From Bellilinea sp040754815 (GTDB taxonomy: Bacteria; Chloroflexota; Anaerolineae; Anaerolineales; Anaerolineaceae): a DNA stretch of 64,000 bases. Both the position numbers and the translations under genes were made by a program. Under the pieces are notes generated by a model, which saw only the letters and a program-made list of their open reading frames with translations, was not told the DNA's origin and did no database searches. The stretch covers positions 62,001 through 126,000 of the forward strand of contig JBFMBX010000001.1 in assembly GCA_040754815.1 (NCBI GenBank). The letters are read 5' to 3'. Positions 52,047 to 59,822 of the stretch are shown in pieces (the first letter of the stretch is position 1; each line of letters starts with the position of its first letter).

Positions 52047-52472
52047 ATGGTGAATGATCCCATTTCCTTTCATATTCCAGAGGATGAAATTGAATTCGAT
52101 TTCGTCCGTTCCTCGGGTCCCGGCGGTCAAAACGTCAACAAAGTATCCACGGCAGTACAATTGCGTTTTAATATACAAAAATCTTCCACCCTGCCGGAAC
52201 CGGTGAAGGAAAGATTGAAACACATTGCCGGTCAACGGGTAACCGGTGAAGGCGTTCTCATCATTGAAGCAAAAAAATACCGAACCCAGGAACAGAACCG
52301 CGCTGAAGCCCTTCGCCGATTGAATGAGCTTATCCAGAAGGCCGCAACGGTACCGAAATTACGCAAACCCACGCGCCCCACGCTCACTGCCCGCACGGCA
52401 CGGCGTTCGGCAAAACAACACCGCAGTCAGGTAAAAAAATGGCGGCGCTATTTACCGGAAGAGTGGGAATAA
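52047..52472 (+). CDS. arfB: Alternative ribosome-rescue factor ArfB
   Basis: A 141-residue peptidyl-tRNA hydrolase that frees stalled ribosomes. The release-factor core has DFVRSSGPGGQNVNKVSTAVQLRF, with G26-G27-Q28 as the catalytic GGQ. The basic C-terminal tail (RTARRSAKQHRSQVKKWRR) enters the empty mRNA channel in known ArfB. The length is right. It is predicted to be leaderless and precedes dodecin by 26 nt. Confidence 0.93.
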   Translation: MVNDPISFHIPEDEIEFDFVRSSGPGGQNVNKVSTAVQLRFNIQKSSTLPEPVKERLKHIAGQRVTGEGVLIIEAKKYRTQEQNRAEALRRLNELIQKAATVPKLRKPTRPTLTARTARRSAKQHRSQVKKWRRYLPEEWE

Positions 52473-52497
52473 ACTTTTTATTCAGGGAGCAGTCAAG

Positions 52498-52707
52498 ATG
52501 ACCCAACACACTTTCAAATTAATCGAAATCACCGGTACTTCCTCAACCAGCATTGAAGATGCCATTCAAACAGCCGTGGCTCGAGCATCTCAAACCATCC
52601 GTCACATGCAATGGCTGGAAGTGGTCGAAATCCGTGGGCGCATCGAAGAAGACCATGTCAAACAATGGCAGGTGACTTTCAAAGTGGGATTTACTCTGGA
52701 AGAATAA
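52498..52707 (+). CDS. Dodecin
   Basis: A 69-residue flavin-binding protein that forms a hollow dodecamer storing flavins. It shows KLIEITGTSSTSIEDAIQTAVARAS, then the strand VVEIRGRIEEDHVKQWQVTFKVGF, matching the beta-alpha-beta-beta dodecin fold. The Trp in MQWLEV and W in HVKQWQV are candidates for isoalloxazine stacking. GGGAG precedes the ATG. It lies between arfB and the EamA gene. Confidence 0.92.
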   Translation: MTQHTFKLIEITGTSSTSIEDAIQTAVARASQTIRHMQWLEVVEIRGRIEEDHVKQWQVTFKVGFTLEE

Positions 52708-52748
52708 ATACGCCGCATTTTTGAAATTCCATCGCAGGAATTACTTCA

Positions 52749-53663
52749 ATGCCGATCACTTTGAAACACGGTTATAAGCCGGCTCCGCCTGAGCGAATTA
52801 AATCAGATGCTTTGCTCCTGTTTGTTTCTTTTGTTTGGGGCAGTGGCTTCATTGCGCAGAGCATTGCCGCCCAAAGCATGGGAAACTTCACCTTCAATGG
52901 CGTGCGTTTTTTTCTAGGCGCTGTCTTCCTTGCAGTCCTTTTGGGCAAGAAGATTCGATTTGAACAAGAGCATCTCAAAGGTGTGTTGATTGCCGGTGTG
53001 CTGCTCTTTGCCGCCAGCACACTTCAACAAATCGGTCTGGAAACGACCACCGCCGCAAACGCCGGTTTTCTGACCGGTTTATACGTAGTCATCATCCCCC
53101 TCATGCTCTGGCTTTTCGGCCGGGAAACCATCCACTGGACTACCTGGACGGCGGCCATTCTGGCCGTCATCGGCACCCTCTTCCTCAGCACCGGCGGAGC
53201 CTTTGAGCCAGCAGCCGGCGACTGGTTCGAACTGGCCGGTGCCTTTGTTTGGGCAGGGCATGTGATTATGGTCGGCAAAATGTCTCGCAAAATGAACAAT
53301 TTGCAATTCGCCATGGGACAGTTTACCGTTACAGCAGTGTTGAATTCACTTGGAGCAATTTTGCTGGAGCGAAATACCGCACCGCTTCCGCCAGCATGGG
53401 GAGCAGTCCTCTATTCTGCCATTTTTCCCGTCGCACTTGGTTTCACTTTACAGGTCATTGGGCAGCGCAATGCGCCAACCACCGACGCTGCCATTCTTTT
53501 CAGCATGGAAGCCGTCTTTGCAGCCCTGCTGGGTTACTTGTTTTTGAAAGAGCAATTATTACCTCTCCAGATTTTTGGTTGTTTTTTAATCTTTGTTGCA
53601 ATGCTTTTAGCCCAATTCCGTCAATTCCTCTCTTTCATGGTTGTTGACCCGCATTCGGATTAA
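52749..53663 (+). CDS. DMT-superfamily EamA transporter
   Basis: A 304-residue membrane protein with ten predicted helices in two EamA repeats, starting ALLLFVSFVWGSGFIAQSIAA and repeating VWAGHVIMVGKMSRKMN about 120 residues later. The loops have R and K residues. These transporters export metabolites or amino acids, but the substrate is unknown. It ends 40 nt before a divergent promoter zone of the sigma-factor operon. CAGGAA is upstream of the start. Confidence 0.88.
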   Translation: MPITLKHGYKPAPPERIKSDALLLFVSFVWGSGFIAQSIAAQSMGNFTFNGVRFFLGAVFLAVLLGKKIRFEQEHLKGVLIAGVLLFAASTLQQIGLETTTAANAGFLTGLYVVIIPLMLWLFGRETIHWTTWTAAILAVIGTLFLSTGGAFEPAAGDWFELAGAFVWAGHVIMVGKMSRKMNNLQFAMGQFTVTAVLNSLGAILLERNTAPLPPAWGAVLYSAIFPVALGFTLQVIGQRNAPTTDAAILFSMEAVFAALLGYLFLKEQLLPLQIFGCFLIFVAMLLAQFRQFLSFMVVDPHSD

Positions 53664-53755
53664 GCGTATCTTTCCAACCGACTGCGCGATATAAAGTTCA
53701 TCCTACCGGTTATCGCCGAACTCATCTTTCGTACAGGTAATCGTTGACTTGATTA

Positions 53756-53764
53756 TGATATGAT
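53756..53764 (+). promoter_or_regulatory. Extended -10 promoter candidate of the ECF operon
   Basis: TGATATGAT (53756-53764) gives a start near 53771 and a leader of about 91 nt before GTG 53862. No typical ECF -35/-10 pair is evident. The 198-bp gap 53664-53861 shows nothing else clear. Confidence 0.35.
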
Positions 53765-53861
53765 GAGAATCAGTTAAGAAAATCCGCTCAAACATGGTCC
53801 CATGCAACTTCTCGGCTCAGGTTGCGTATATGGTACTAGAATAAGAGCACAGGAGCAGTCG

Positions 53862-54449
53862 GTGATCAACCATGAGATGGACATGCTCATCCGGGCACAA
53901 AACGGGGATGAGGAAGCCTTCACCAACATCGTTATGCAATACCAGAACCCCGTTTACAATCTATGCTACCGAATGCTGGGCAACGAACAGGAAGCAGAGG
54001 ACGCCGCGCAAGAAACATTCTGGAGGGCTTATCAAGCCATCCGCCGCTATGACCGTACCCGTCCCTTTGCAACCTGGCTTCTTTCAATCGCCGCCCATTA
54101 CTGCATAGACCAGCAACGGAAAAAACGGATCACCACCATGGAAATTGAGGATTGGATGGAAGAAGTCATTCCTGACCACACTCCAGAACCCGAACAAGCT
54201 CTCCACGAAAACGAGAACAAACATCTCATTCAGGGGCTGCTTTCCACCCTCAATCCTCAAGATCGGGCTGCAATCATCCTGCGCTACTGGTACGAATGCT
54301 CTGAAGAAGAGATCAGTCAGGTTTTACAACTTTCGGTAAGTGCTGTAAAAAGCCGGCTGCATCGTGCGCGTTTACGTTTGGCGCAACAATTTCAGAGCCA
54401 ACAATACGCAACCACCGAGAGGATCCGCGATGAGTCACCAGCCTTTTGA
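53862..54449 (+). CDS. ECF-type RNA polymerase sigma factor
   Basis: A 195-residue extracytoplasmic-function sigma factor. Region 2 reads AQNGDEEAFTNIVMQYQNPVYNLCYRMLGNEQEAEDAAQETFWRAYQAI, with the DAAQETF element that binds the -10. Region 4 has LNPQDRAAIILRYWYECSEEEISQVLQLSVSAVKSRLHRARLRLAQQF. The start is GTG at 53862 with AGGAGC at the right spacing; the open frame to 53802 has no signal. Its stop overlaps the anti-sigma start by 20 nt, so the two are coupled. Confidence 0.93.
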   Translation: MINHEMDMLIRAQNGDEEAFTNIVMQYQNPVYNLCYRMLGNEQEAEDAAQETFWRAYQAIRRYDRTRPFATWLLSIAAHYCIDQQRKKRITTMEIEDWMEEVIPDHTPEPEQALHENENKHLIQGLLSTLNPQDRAAIILRYWYECSEEEISQVLQLSVSAVKSRLHRARLRLAQQFQSQQYATTERIRDESPAF

Positions 54450-54966
54450 AAAATGGATCATCAATCGTGAAACTTTAACTCCCAGCCAAATATCCGAACT
54501 GGACACCCATCTCAAATCCTGTCCACAATGCAGTCAAATTTACCACGGCTGGCGGGGAGTAGAAAACTTACTGCAAAAACCAGCGTTCGTTCACGCACCG
54601 CCCCACTTCGCCCACCGTTTTCAGGCAAGCCTTGCCGAAAGAAAGGCGCGTGAACGAAAACGGCAGGTGCGGATTGCCCTTTTCGGTATCGGCGGGGTTT
54701 TTGTATTGCTTAGCATGGTTTTCTTCCTGCGCTTAATTTTGACCATACCACCTGCCCAACTGCTCTCCGATATCATCGGCTGGGTCGTCTATACCCCTCA
54801 GCGAATTGCTGAATTTCGTTTTATCCTCTATTTCTGGGGAACCCAAATTCCACCACTGGCTCTGGTGGCGGCGTTTTTGATATTAGGGGGATGGTCGGTT
54901 CTGCTGCTTTCCATCTGGTTTGTGACCATTCGACGCCTTTCCTACCAAGGAGTACCACAACAATGA
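54430..54966 (+). CDS. Membrane-anchored zinc-type anti-sigma factor
   Basis: A 178-residue membrane protein. The N-terminal anti-sigma domain has the ZAS zinc motif H27-x3-C31-x2-C34 (HLKSCPQCS). Two membrane helices follow, about 90-115 (LFGIGGVFVLLSMVFFLRLIL) and 145-172 (LALVAAFLILGGWSVLLLSIWFV). It should sequester the adjacent sigma factor at the membrane until stress releases it, perhaps through the RseP-type protease encoded at 43658. The start at 54430 overlaps the sigma gene and its end overlaps the next gene by 4 nt. Confidence 0.88.
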   Translation: MSHQPFEKWIINRETLTPSQISELDTHLKSCPQCSQIYHGWRGVENLLQKPAFVHAPPHFAHRFQASLAERKARERKRQVRIALFGIGGVFVLLSMVFFLRLILTIPPAQLLSDIIGWVVYTPQRIAEFRFILYFWGTQIPPLALVAAFLILGGWSVLLLSIWFVTIRRLSYQGVPQQ

Positions 54967-56012
54967 AAAAAATTATTCTTACCTGCCTATTGCTCGTTCT
55001 GTTGTTTATTCTGACCGCACCTGCGCCGGTAATGGCGCAGAACCCACCCCCAACGGGTGAAGAATTCCACGGCGATCAGGTGATCTTCGGAGAAAATTAT
55101 GTGTTGCGCGCTTCCCAAACTCTCAACGGATCACTGCTTGTGATGGGGGGCAATGCCGATATTGAAAATGGGGCTACGGTCAATGGTGAAATTGTAATTC
55201 TGGGCGGAAATCTTCAAATTGACGGTCAGGTTAATGGCGATGTGAGTGCCATTGGCAGCAATGTGAAATTAAACAATGATGCCTATGTTCAGGGAGATGT
55301 TCAGATTATTGGAGGCTCAATCAGTCAGGAGAAAGGGTCAACCGTTACGGGAACCATCAACCGGCTCAACCCGCAAACCCTGATGTTCAATTTTGACCGG
55401 TTTGACTTCAACCCTCCAGACTTTTCTTCACCGTTACACGTCTTTACTGGCTGGCTGAGCGATGCCTTCTCGAACGTGCTGCGTATTTTAGCCATGGCCG
55501 TTCTGGCACTAGTTGTGGCCTTGTTAATCCCTCGCCCGCTCAATGTGATGGGTCAGACGATTGCCAGCCAGACTTTACTCAGCGGCGGCATTGGCCTGCT
55601 GACTTTTGTAGTTGCACCGTTCGTCCTGTTGGTGCTGGTTGTTACCATCATCCTCATACCGGTGGCATTGATCGCCTCGCTGGTTTTGGGAATCGCACTG
55701 TTGATTGGCTGGATCGCGGTGGGTTATCAAATTGGCGAGCGAATTGCCGGCATGTTGAAAACCGAATGGGTTGAGGCCGTTTCTGCCGGCATCGGCACAA
55801 TGGTTTTGGGGCTAGTCGTCTGGCTGTTGGGTTATTTATTCTGCCTTGGAGGCCTGCTCTCCATTCTGGCAGCCAGTGTCGGTTTGGGAAGCATTATATT
55901 AACCCAATTCGGCACCAAACCTTACCCGGCTATGCCTACTGTTGTTTCCGTCCAGCCCTCAGCAGAACCCGGCCTGCCCGCCGAGCGGCCCACCTCGCAA
56001 AAAGATCAATAA
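54963..56012 (+). CDS. Bactofilin-like polymer-forming protein with membrane domain
   Basis: A 349-residue envelope protein. A signal peptide (IILTCLLLVLLFILTAPAPVMA) leads to a bactofilin-like right-handed beta-helix (about 25-150) with repeats such as LLVMGGNADIENGATVNGEIVILGGNLQIDGQVNGDV. Four membrane helices follow (about 175-310), for example ILAMAVLALVVALLIP and LLTFVVAPFVLLVLVVTIILIPVAL. The C-terminal tail is Pro-rich. Bactofilins make polymers that scaffold envelope processes, but this form is exported. ATG overlaps the anti-sigma stop by 4 nt (ATGA-type coupling). Confidence 0.82.
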   Translation: MKKIILTCLLLVLLFILTAPAPVMAQNPPPTGEEFHGDQVIFGENYVLRASQTLNGSLLVMGGNADIENGATVNGEIVILGGNLQIDGQVNGDVSAIGSNVKLNNDAYVQGDVQIIGGSISQEKGSTVTGTINRLNPQTLMFNFDRFDFNPPDFSSPLHVFTGWLSDAFSNVLRILAMAVLALVVALLIPRPLNVMGQTIASQTLLSGGIGLLTFVVAPFVLLVLVVTIILIPVALIASLVLGIALLIGWIAVGYQIGERIAGMLKTEWVEAVSAGIGTMVLGLVVWLLGYLFCLGGLLSILAASVGLGSIILTQFGTKPYPAMPTVVSVQPSAEPGLPAERPTSQKDQ

Positions 56013-56030
56013 TCAGGAAAAAATAAAACC

Positions 56031-56891
56031 ATGAAAAAGCGTGAAAAATTAATCCTTGCCCTCCCCCTTATCCTTCTAATGGCTGCCTCTCTGGCTTGCT
56101 CATTCACCGTGAACTTGCCGGAAGCCAGTGTCGGCCCGACTCAGACCTTTTCAATCCAGGAACCCCTGCCTGTCGAGGCGGAGGTGGTAAAACTTTCCAT
56201 CGAAATGGGAGCGGGAGAACTGGAAATCGAAGGAAACAGCGAGTTTCTGGTTGAAGGTGAAATTCAATATAACATTCAAGAATGGAAGCCGGAAGTTATC
56301 CGCGATGAGAATAGTTTATTGATCCGTCAGGGTCAAAAAGAAAATCTTCGCATACCAACCGGCGAGGTAATCAACCGCTGGCAGTTGAAACTCGGCGATA
56401 CCCCCTTTGACCTTGATATTGCCGCCGGTGCGTACAAAGGCACACTCAATCTGAGCGGTGTTCCCCTCACCCGTCTGAATATTCAGGATGGGGCCAGCCA
56501 GGCCGAAGTGCGGTTTGAAGAACCAAATCCCGTCAAAATGGAATCGTTGCGCTATCGAACGGGGGCTTCCGAAATCTCTCTCTACGGTCTTGGAAATGCC
56601 AGCCCGGCTTTTCTGAATTTTGAGGGAGGTGCCGGTTCATACACACTGGATTTTTCCGGCACTTTGCAGCAGGATATTATTGCCAACATCTCTTCCGGTG
56701 TAAGTAATGTAAAAATCATTATTCCGCCAGGCACACCTGCCCGCGTTGTTATTGATGGTGCCCTCAACAATGTTCAACCGCGTGGAACCTGGCGTATTGC
56801 CAACAATGTTTATGAAACGGATGGCGAGGGACCAGAAATCGAAATCACCGTCAATATGGGCGTGGGCAATCTGGAACTGGTGAATGAATGA
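56031..56891 (+). CDS. Lipoprotein with adhesin-like beta-repeat (toast-rack/DUF4097-type)
   Basis: A 286-residue lipoprotein with lipobox L-A-C at C23 (MAASLACS). The body is a regular beta-rich series of short strands, such as VKLSIEMGAGELEIEGNSEFLVEGEI, LDIAAGAYKGTLNLSGVPLTRLNIQDGASQAEVRF and MESLRYRTGASEISLYGLGNASPAFL. It resembles the toast-rack / DUF4097 repeat found in envelope-stress proteins. Last gene of the ECF-anti-sigma-bactofilin run, 18 nt after its neighbour, so probably controlled by the same sigma factor. The convergent gene begins 4 nt past its stop. Confidence 0.75.
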   Translation: MKKREKLILALPLILLMAASLACSFTVNLPEASVGPTQTFSIQEPLPVEAEVVKLSIEMGAGELEIEGNSEFLVEGEIQYNIQEWKPEVIRDENSLLIRQGQKENLRIPTGEVINRWQLKLGDTPFDLDIAAGAYKGTLNLSGVPLTRLNIQDGASQAEVRFEEPNPVKMESLRYRTGASEISLYGLGNASPAFLNFEGGAGSYTLDFSGTLQQDIIANISSGVSNVKIIIPPGTPARVVIDGALNNVQPRGTWRIANNVYETDGEGPEIEITVNMGVGNLELVNE

Positions 56892-56895
56892 AGCA

Positions 56896-57816
56896 TTAAC
56901 GGCAGCCAGACAGTGAAAATACAAACACATTCTCGGCGGTTCTAACCGCAATCCACTGCCCGTCAGGTGACCATTTGGACTCCTGCACGGGCAGTGGCTC
57001 AAGAGGCAGTGCCGATTTCGTGCTGGATGAAAAATCTCCTATCCAGGAAACATTGGTTCGGTCGGTAAAAAACACCCGTCCGCCATCGGGCGACCAGTTG
57101 GCATTTCGCCAGTTGTTGTTGGGAACCACCCCCGGTTGATTGAGAGCAATTTGCAGACTGGTATCCTCGTTGAGCCGGATTTCCTCCACGGTCGTCTTTG
57201 TGCCGCTGCTCAAGTTATGGTCCACAATGCGAACACAATCAATTCCACAACTTTCAGAAACCCGTAAAACCTGCTCGGAACGCCAACCCACAATCCCCTT
57301 GCGGCTGGAAAATTCATCGGTAACAGCAACTTCATAAAGGTCAATCACACGATCATCCGATAAAGAATATACTCCTATAGAGTATTGTGCTTCTGCCGGG
57401 CGAAGGGTAACAAAAGCGATCTGACTGCCGCCGGGCGACCAGGTCAAATCACCCGCCACACGAACATCCTTCGTTCTCTGTCTTTCACCATTCGATACAT
57501 TCATCACAACCAGATCGCCTTCGTACCATCCCCAACTATCATTAATGGGCGTGATGAACGCCAGTAGATTCCCCTCACCAGACCAGGCAAGAAAATCCCC
57601 CATGGGACGGTCGGTTTGAATCACAACCGCCTGCTGGAGCAAACATGCCTGACCGGGAGTGATGGCCAGACCGTCGTTGGTTAAGTCCGCCGGGATGAAC
57701 ACCGTCGGTGTAATTTCTACCGGCTGCCCACCATCCACTACCGGCGTGCAGCCTGTGACCAGTATCAGGATAATTCCCACCCAAAGTCCAATTGTGGAAA
57801 TTTGAGGATGGTTCAT
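56896..57816 (-). CDS. TolB-like beta-propeller lipoprotein
   Basis: A 306-residue exported protein with a signal (WVGIILILVTGC) and lipobox cysteine C23. Repeats of the WD40/TolB propeller type appear, such as AWSGEGNLLAFITPIN, TWSPGGSQIAFVTLR, NWSPDGGRVFFTDRTN and KWSPDGQWIAVRTAEN. They often mediate protein interactions outside the cell. It ends 6 nt before nadD's upstream unit in the opposite phase; no partner is evident. Convergent with the preceding lipoprotein gene. Confidence 0.8.
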   Translation of the reverse strand: MNHPQISTIGLWVGIILILVTGCTPVVDGGQPVEITPTVFIPADLTNDGLAITPGQACLLQQAVVIQTDRPMGDFLAWSGEGNLLAFITPINDSWGWYEGDLVVMNVSNGERQRTKDVRVAGDLTWSPGGSQIAFVTLRPAEAQYSIGVYSLSDDRVIDLYEVAVTDEFSSRKGIVGWRSEQVLRVSESCGIDCVRIVDHNLSSGTKTTVEEIRLNEDTSLQIALNQPGVVPNNNWRNANWSPDGGRVFFTDRTNVSWIGDFSSSTKSALPLEPLPVQESKWSPDGQWIAVRTAENVFVFSLSGCR

Positions 57817-57822
57817 AAGGGG

Positions 57823-58464
57823 CTATTTTCCATTTTCAGTATTCGGAGCATATTCTTTGGAGCGGTAAATGCCCAGCGATTCGATGATTTGGTAAACCGC
57901 CGGCGGCAGATAGTAACGATACGCGCGTCCCGCAGCAATACGCTGTCGTATCTGCCGGGCAGAAATTTCCAAGAGTGGTGCTTCGATAAAGTGAATTTTT
58001 TGGGTTATGCCGGGAATCTTATGCTCAAGGTCTCGTAAGTCCACCTGATCCCCCGGCCTGCGCATCACACCCAAACCATCCATTTGCATGATCAATCGGT
58101 GAGGTTGATGCCAGCCCGGTAAATCATGCAAAGAATCGCCGCCGATCAGGTAGAAGATTTCAGCCGTTGGATACTGGTCTTTGATTATCTGGAGTGTGTC
58201 CACTGCATAATGGGGACCGGGACGGTCAATATCCACCCGGCTCAGCTCGAAAGAAGGGTTATCCTCTATGGCTGCCATCACCAATTTGAAGCGAATTTCG
58301 AGGGAAGAAATCGTTTGATCCACTTTATGGGGTGGATGGGGAGTCAACACCCACAGAAGGCGGTCCAACCTCAATTGATCAACCGCCTCCTGTGCCAGAA
58401 TCAGGTGACCCACATGAGGGGGATCAAAAGTACCGCCGAAGACGCCTAAACGAAGTTTGCTCAT
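57823..58464 (-). CDS. nadD: Nicotinate-nucleotide adenylyltransferase
   Basis: A 213-residue enzyme of NAD synthesis that makes deamido-NAD. Motifs are GVFGGTFDPPHVGHLILAQEA, WVLTPHPPHK and the ISARQIRQRIAAGRAYRYYLP box (ISxTxxR-like), all typical of NadD. It follows obgE, overlapping its last codons (ATG 58464 within GAATGA), a common bacterial gene order. An upstream alternative ATG at 58473 overlaps more. Ends 6 nt before the TolB-like gene on the same strand, possibly cotranscribed. Confidence 0.93.
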   Translation of the reverse strand: MSKLRLGVFGGTFDPPHVGHLILAQEAVDQLRLDRLLWVLTPHPPHKVDQTISSLEIRFKLVMAAIEDNPSFELSRVDIDRPGPHYAVDTLQIIKDQYPTAEIFYLIGGDSLHDLPGWHQPHRLIMQMDGLGVMRRPGDQVDLRDLEHKIPGITQKIHFIEAPLLEISARQIRQRIAAGRAYRYYLPPAVYQIIESLGIYRSKEYAPNTENGK

Positions 58465-59729
58465 TCCTGCCATTCCAGTTCGTATTCATCGCCGATATAC
58501 ACCGTATCGCCGTTTTGAATACCCATTTCCCGCAGTTTATCTTCCACCCCTAATCGCTCAATCAACCGCTGAAAACGGCGCACCGAGCCTTCGAATTCCC
58601 AGTAGGTCATCGCCGCCGCCCGTTCGATGGCCGCCCCCGTGACTTTGAAGCCGCCATCCGGTGTGCGGGTAATGGTAAATTCACGCGGATCCTCACCCGG
58701 GCGGTAAACCGGTAATTCCTCCTTTTTTTCCGGCAGGGGAGCAGTTTTCAGCAAATCAACACATTTCCACAAAACCGGTTCCAATCCAATGCGCGCCAGG
58801 GCGGATATGGCAAATGGCTGCTGCACACCTCGCTTTTCCAGCTCAGTCCGAATGGTTTCCCAGCGTTTTTGTACTTCGGGTAAATCTATTTTATTCAAAG
58901 CCACAATCATCGGTTTTTTTAATAAATCCGGGTCGAAAAGAGCCAGTTCCTGATTGATTTGGCTGAAATCGGAAAGCGGGTCAGCCGATAAACCATCCAG
59001 CAGGTGAATCAGCACACGTGTCCGTTGAATATGCTTTAAAAAGGCGTCCCCCAGTCCTACCCCCTGATGCGCACCTTCGATTAAACCGGGGATATCCGCC
59101 AGAATCAGACTGGTATTTTCATCCAGATCCGCAACACCCAGGTTCGGTTCCAACGTGGTGAATGGATAATCGGCGATTTTGGGTTTGGCATTTGTTACCG
59201 CAGCAAGAAAACTGGATTTACCGGCATTAGGAACACCGACGATGCCCACATCGGCAATCAATTTCAATTCCAGCCGCAAATTGCGTTCCTCGCCGGGTTC
59301 ACCTTTCTCGGCAATTCGCGGAGCCTGATTGCGCGGAGTGGCAAAACGGGCATTTCCACGACCGCCGCGCCCGCCTTTACAAACCACCAGTCTTTGGCCT
59401 GCCTCCACCAGATCCCCCAGCAGTTCCCCCGTATCTGCATCATAAACCACCGTACCCGGCGGCACCGGAATAATCAGGTCGGGGGCAGATTTGCCGGTCA
59501 TGTTATTTATTCCGCCTTTCGCCCCATCCTGTGCAATGAATTTACGCTGATAGCGAAAGTTGACCAGCGTGTTTAGGGTAGGCACAACCTCTAAAATAAC
59601 ATTACCGCCGTGACCGCCGTCGCCGCCATCCGGCCCGCCGCGGTTAACGTATTTTTCCCGGTGGAAATGGACAAAACCATCTCCTCCCTTACCGGAACGA
59701 ACATAAATTACAGCCTCGTCAATAAACAT
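58461..59729 (-). CDS. obgE: Obg-family GTPase
   Basis: A 422-residue ribosome-associated GTPase that links growth to ribosome assembly. The Obg fold (about 1-158) has GGRGGRGNARFATPRNQAP. The G domain (about 159-340) has GVPNAGKSSFLAA, the switch segment DYPFTTLEPNLGV, DIPGLIEGAHQGVGLG and NKID. A C-terminal OCT domain follows (about 355-420; FTITRTPDGGFKVTG). It is downstream of the COG2403 GTPase and overlaps nadD by 4 nt. Confidence 0.96.
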   Translation of the reverse strand: MFIDEAVIYVRSGKGGDGFVHFHREKYVNRGGPDGGDGGHGGNVILEVVPTLNTLVNFRYQRKFIAQDGAKGGINNMTGKSAPDLIIPVPPGTVVYDADTGELLGDLVEAGQRLVVCKGGRGGRGNARFATPRNQAPRIAEKGEPGEERNLRLELKLIADVGIVGVPNAGKSSFLAAVTNAKPKIADYPFTTLEPNLGVADLDENTSLILADIPGLIEGAHQGVGLGDAFLKHIQRTRVLIHLLDGLSADPLSDFSQINQELALFDPDLLKKPMIVALNKIDLPEVQKRWETIRTELEKRGVQQPFAISALARIGLEPVLWKCVDLLKTAPLPEKKEELPVYRPGEDPREFTITRTPDGGFKVTGAAIERAAAMTYWEFEGSVRRFQRLIERLGVEDKLREMGIQNGDTVYIGDEYELEWQE

Positions 59730-59753
59730 TCTCCAACCCGATTTTCCGTTGCT

Positions 59754-59788
59754 TTACCCGCCCTTCCCTGCTGGGGAAGGGCGGGTAA
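59754..59788. repeat. 15-bp perfect hairpin between COG2403 gene and obgE
   Basis: TTACCCGCCCTTCCC (59754-59768) and GGGAAGGGCGGGTAA (59774-59788) pair perfectly around a 5-nt loop TGCTG. There is no T run on either side. It may be a processing or stabilising hairpin, or an attenuator needing a factor, in the minus-strand transcript. Confidence 0.5.
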
Positions 59789-59822
59789 TCTGGATAGGAT
59801 CAAAAACCCGTTTGATTCTGGG

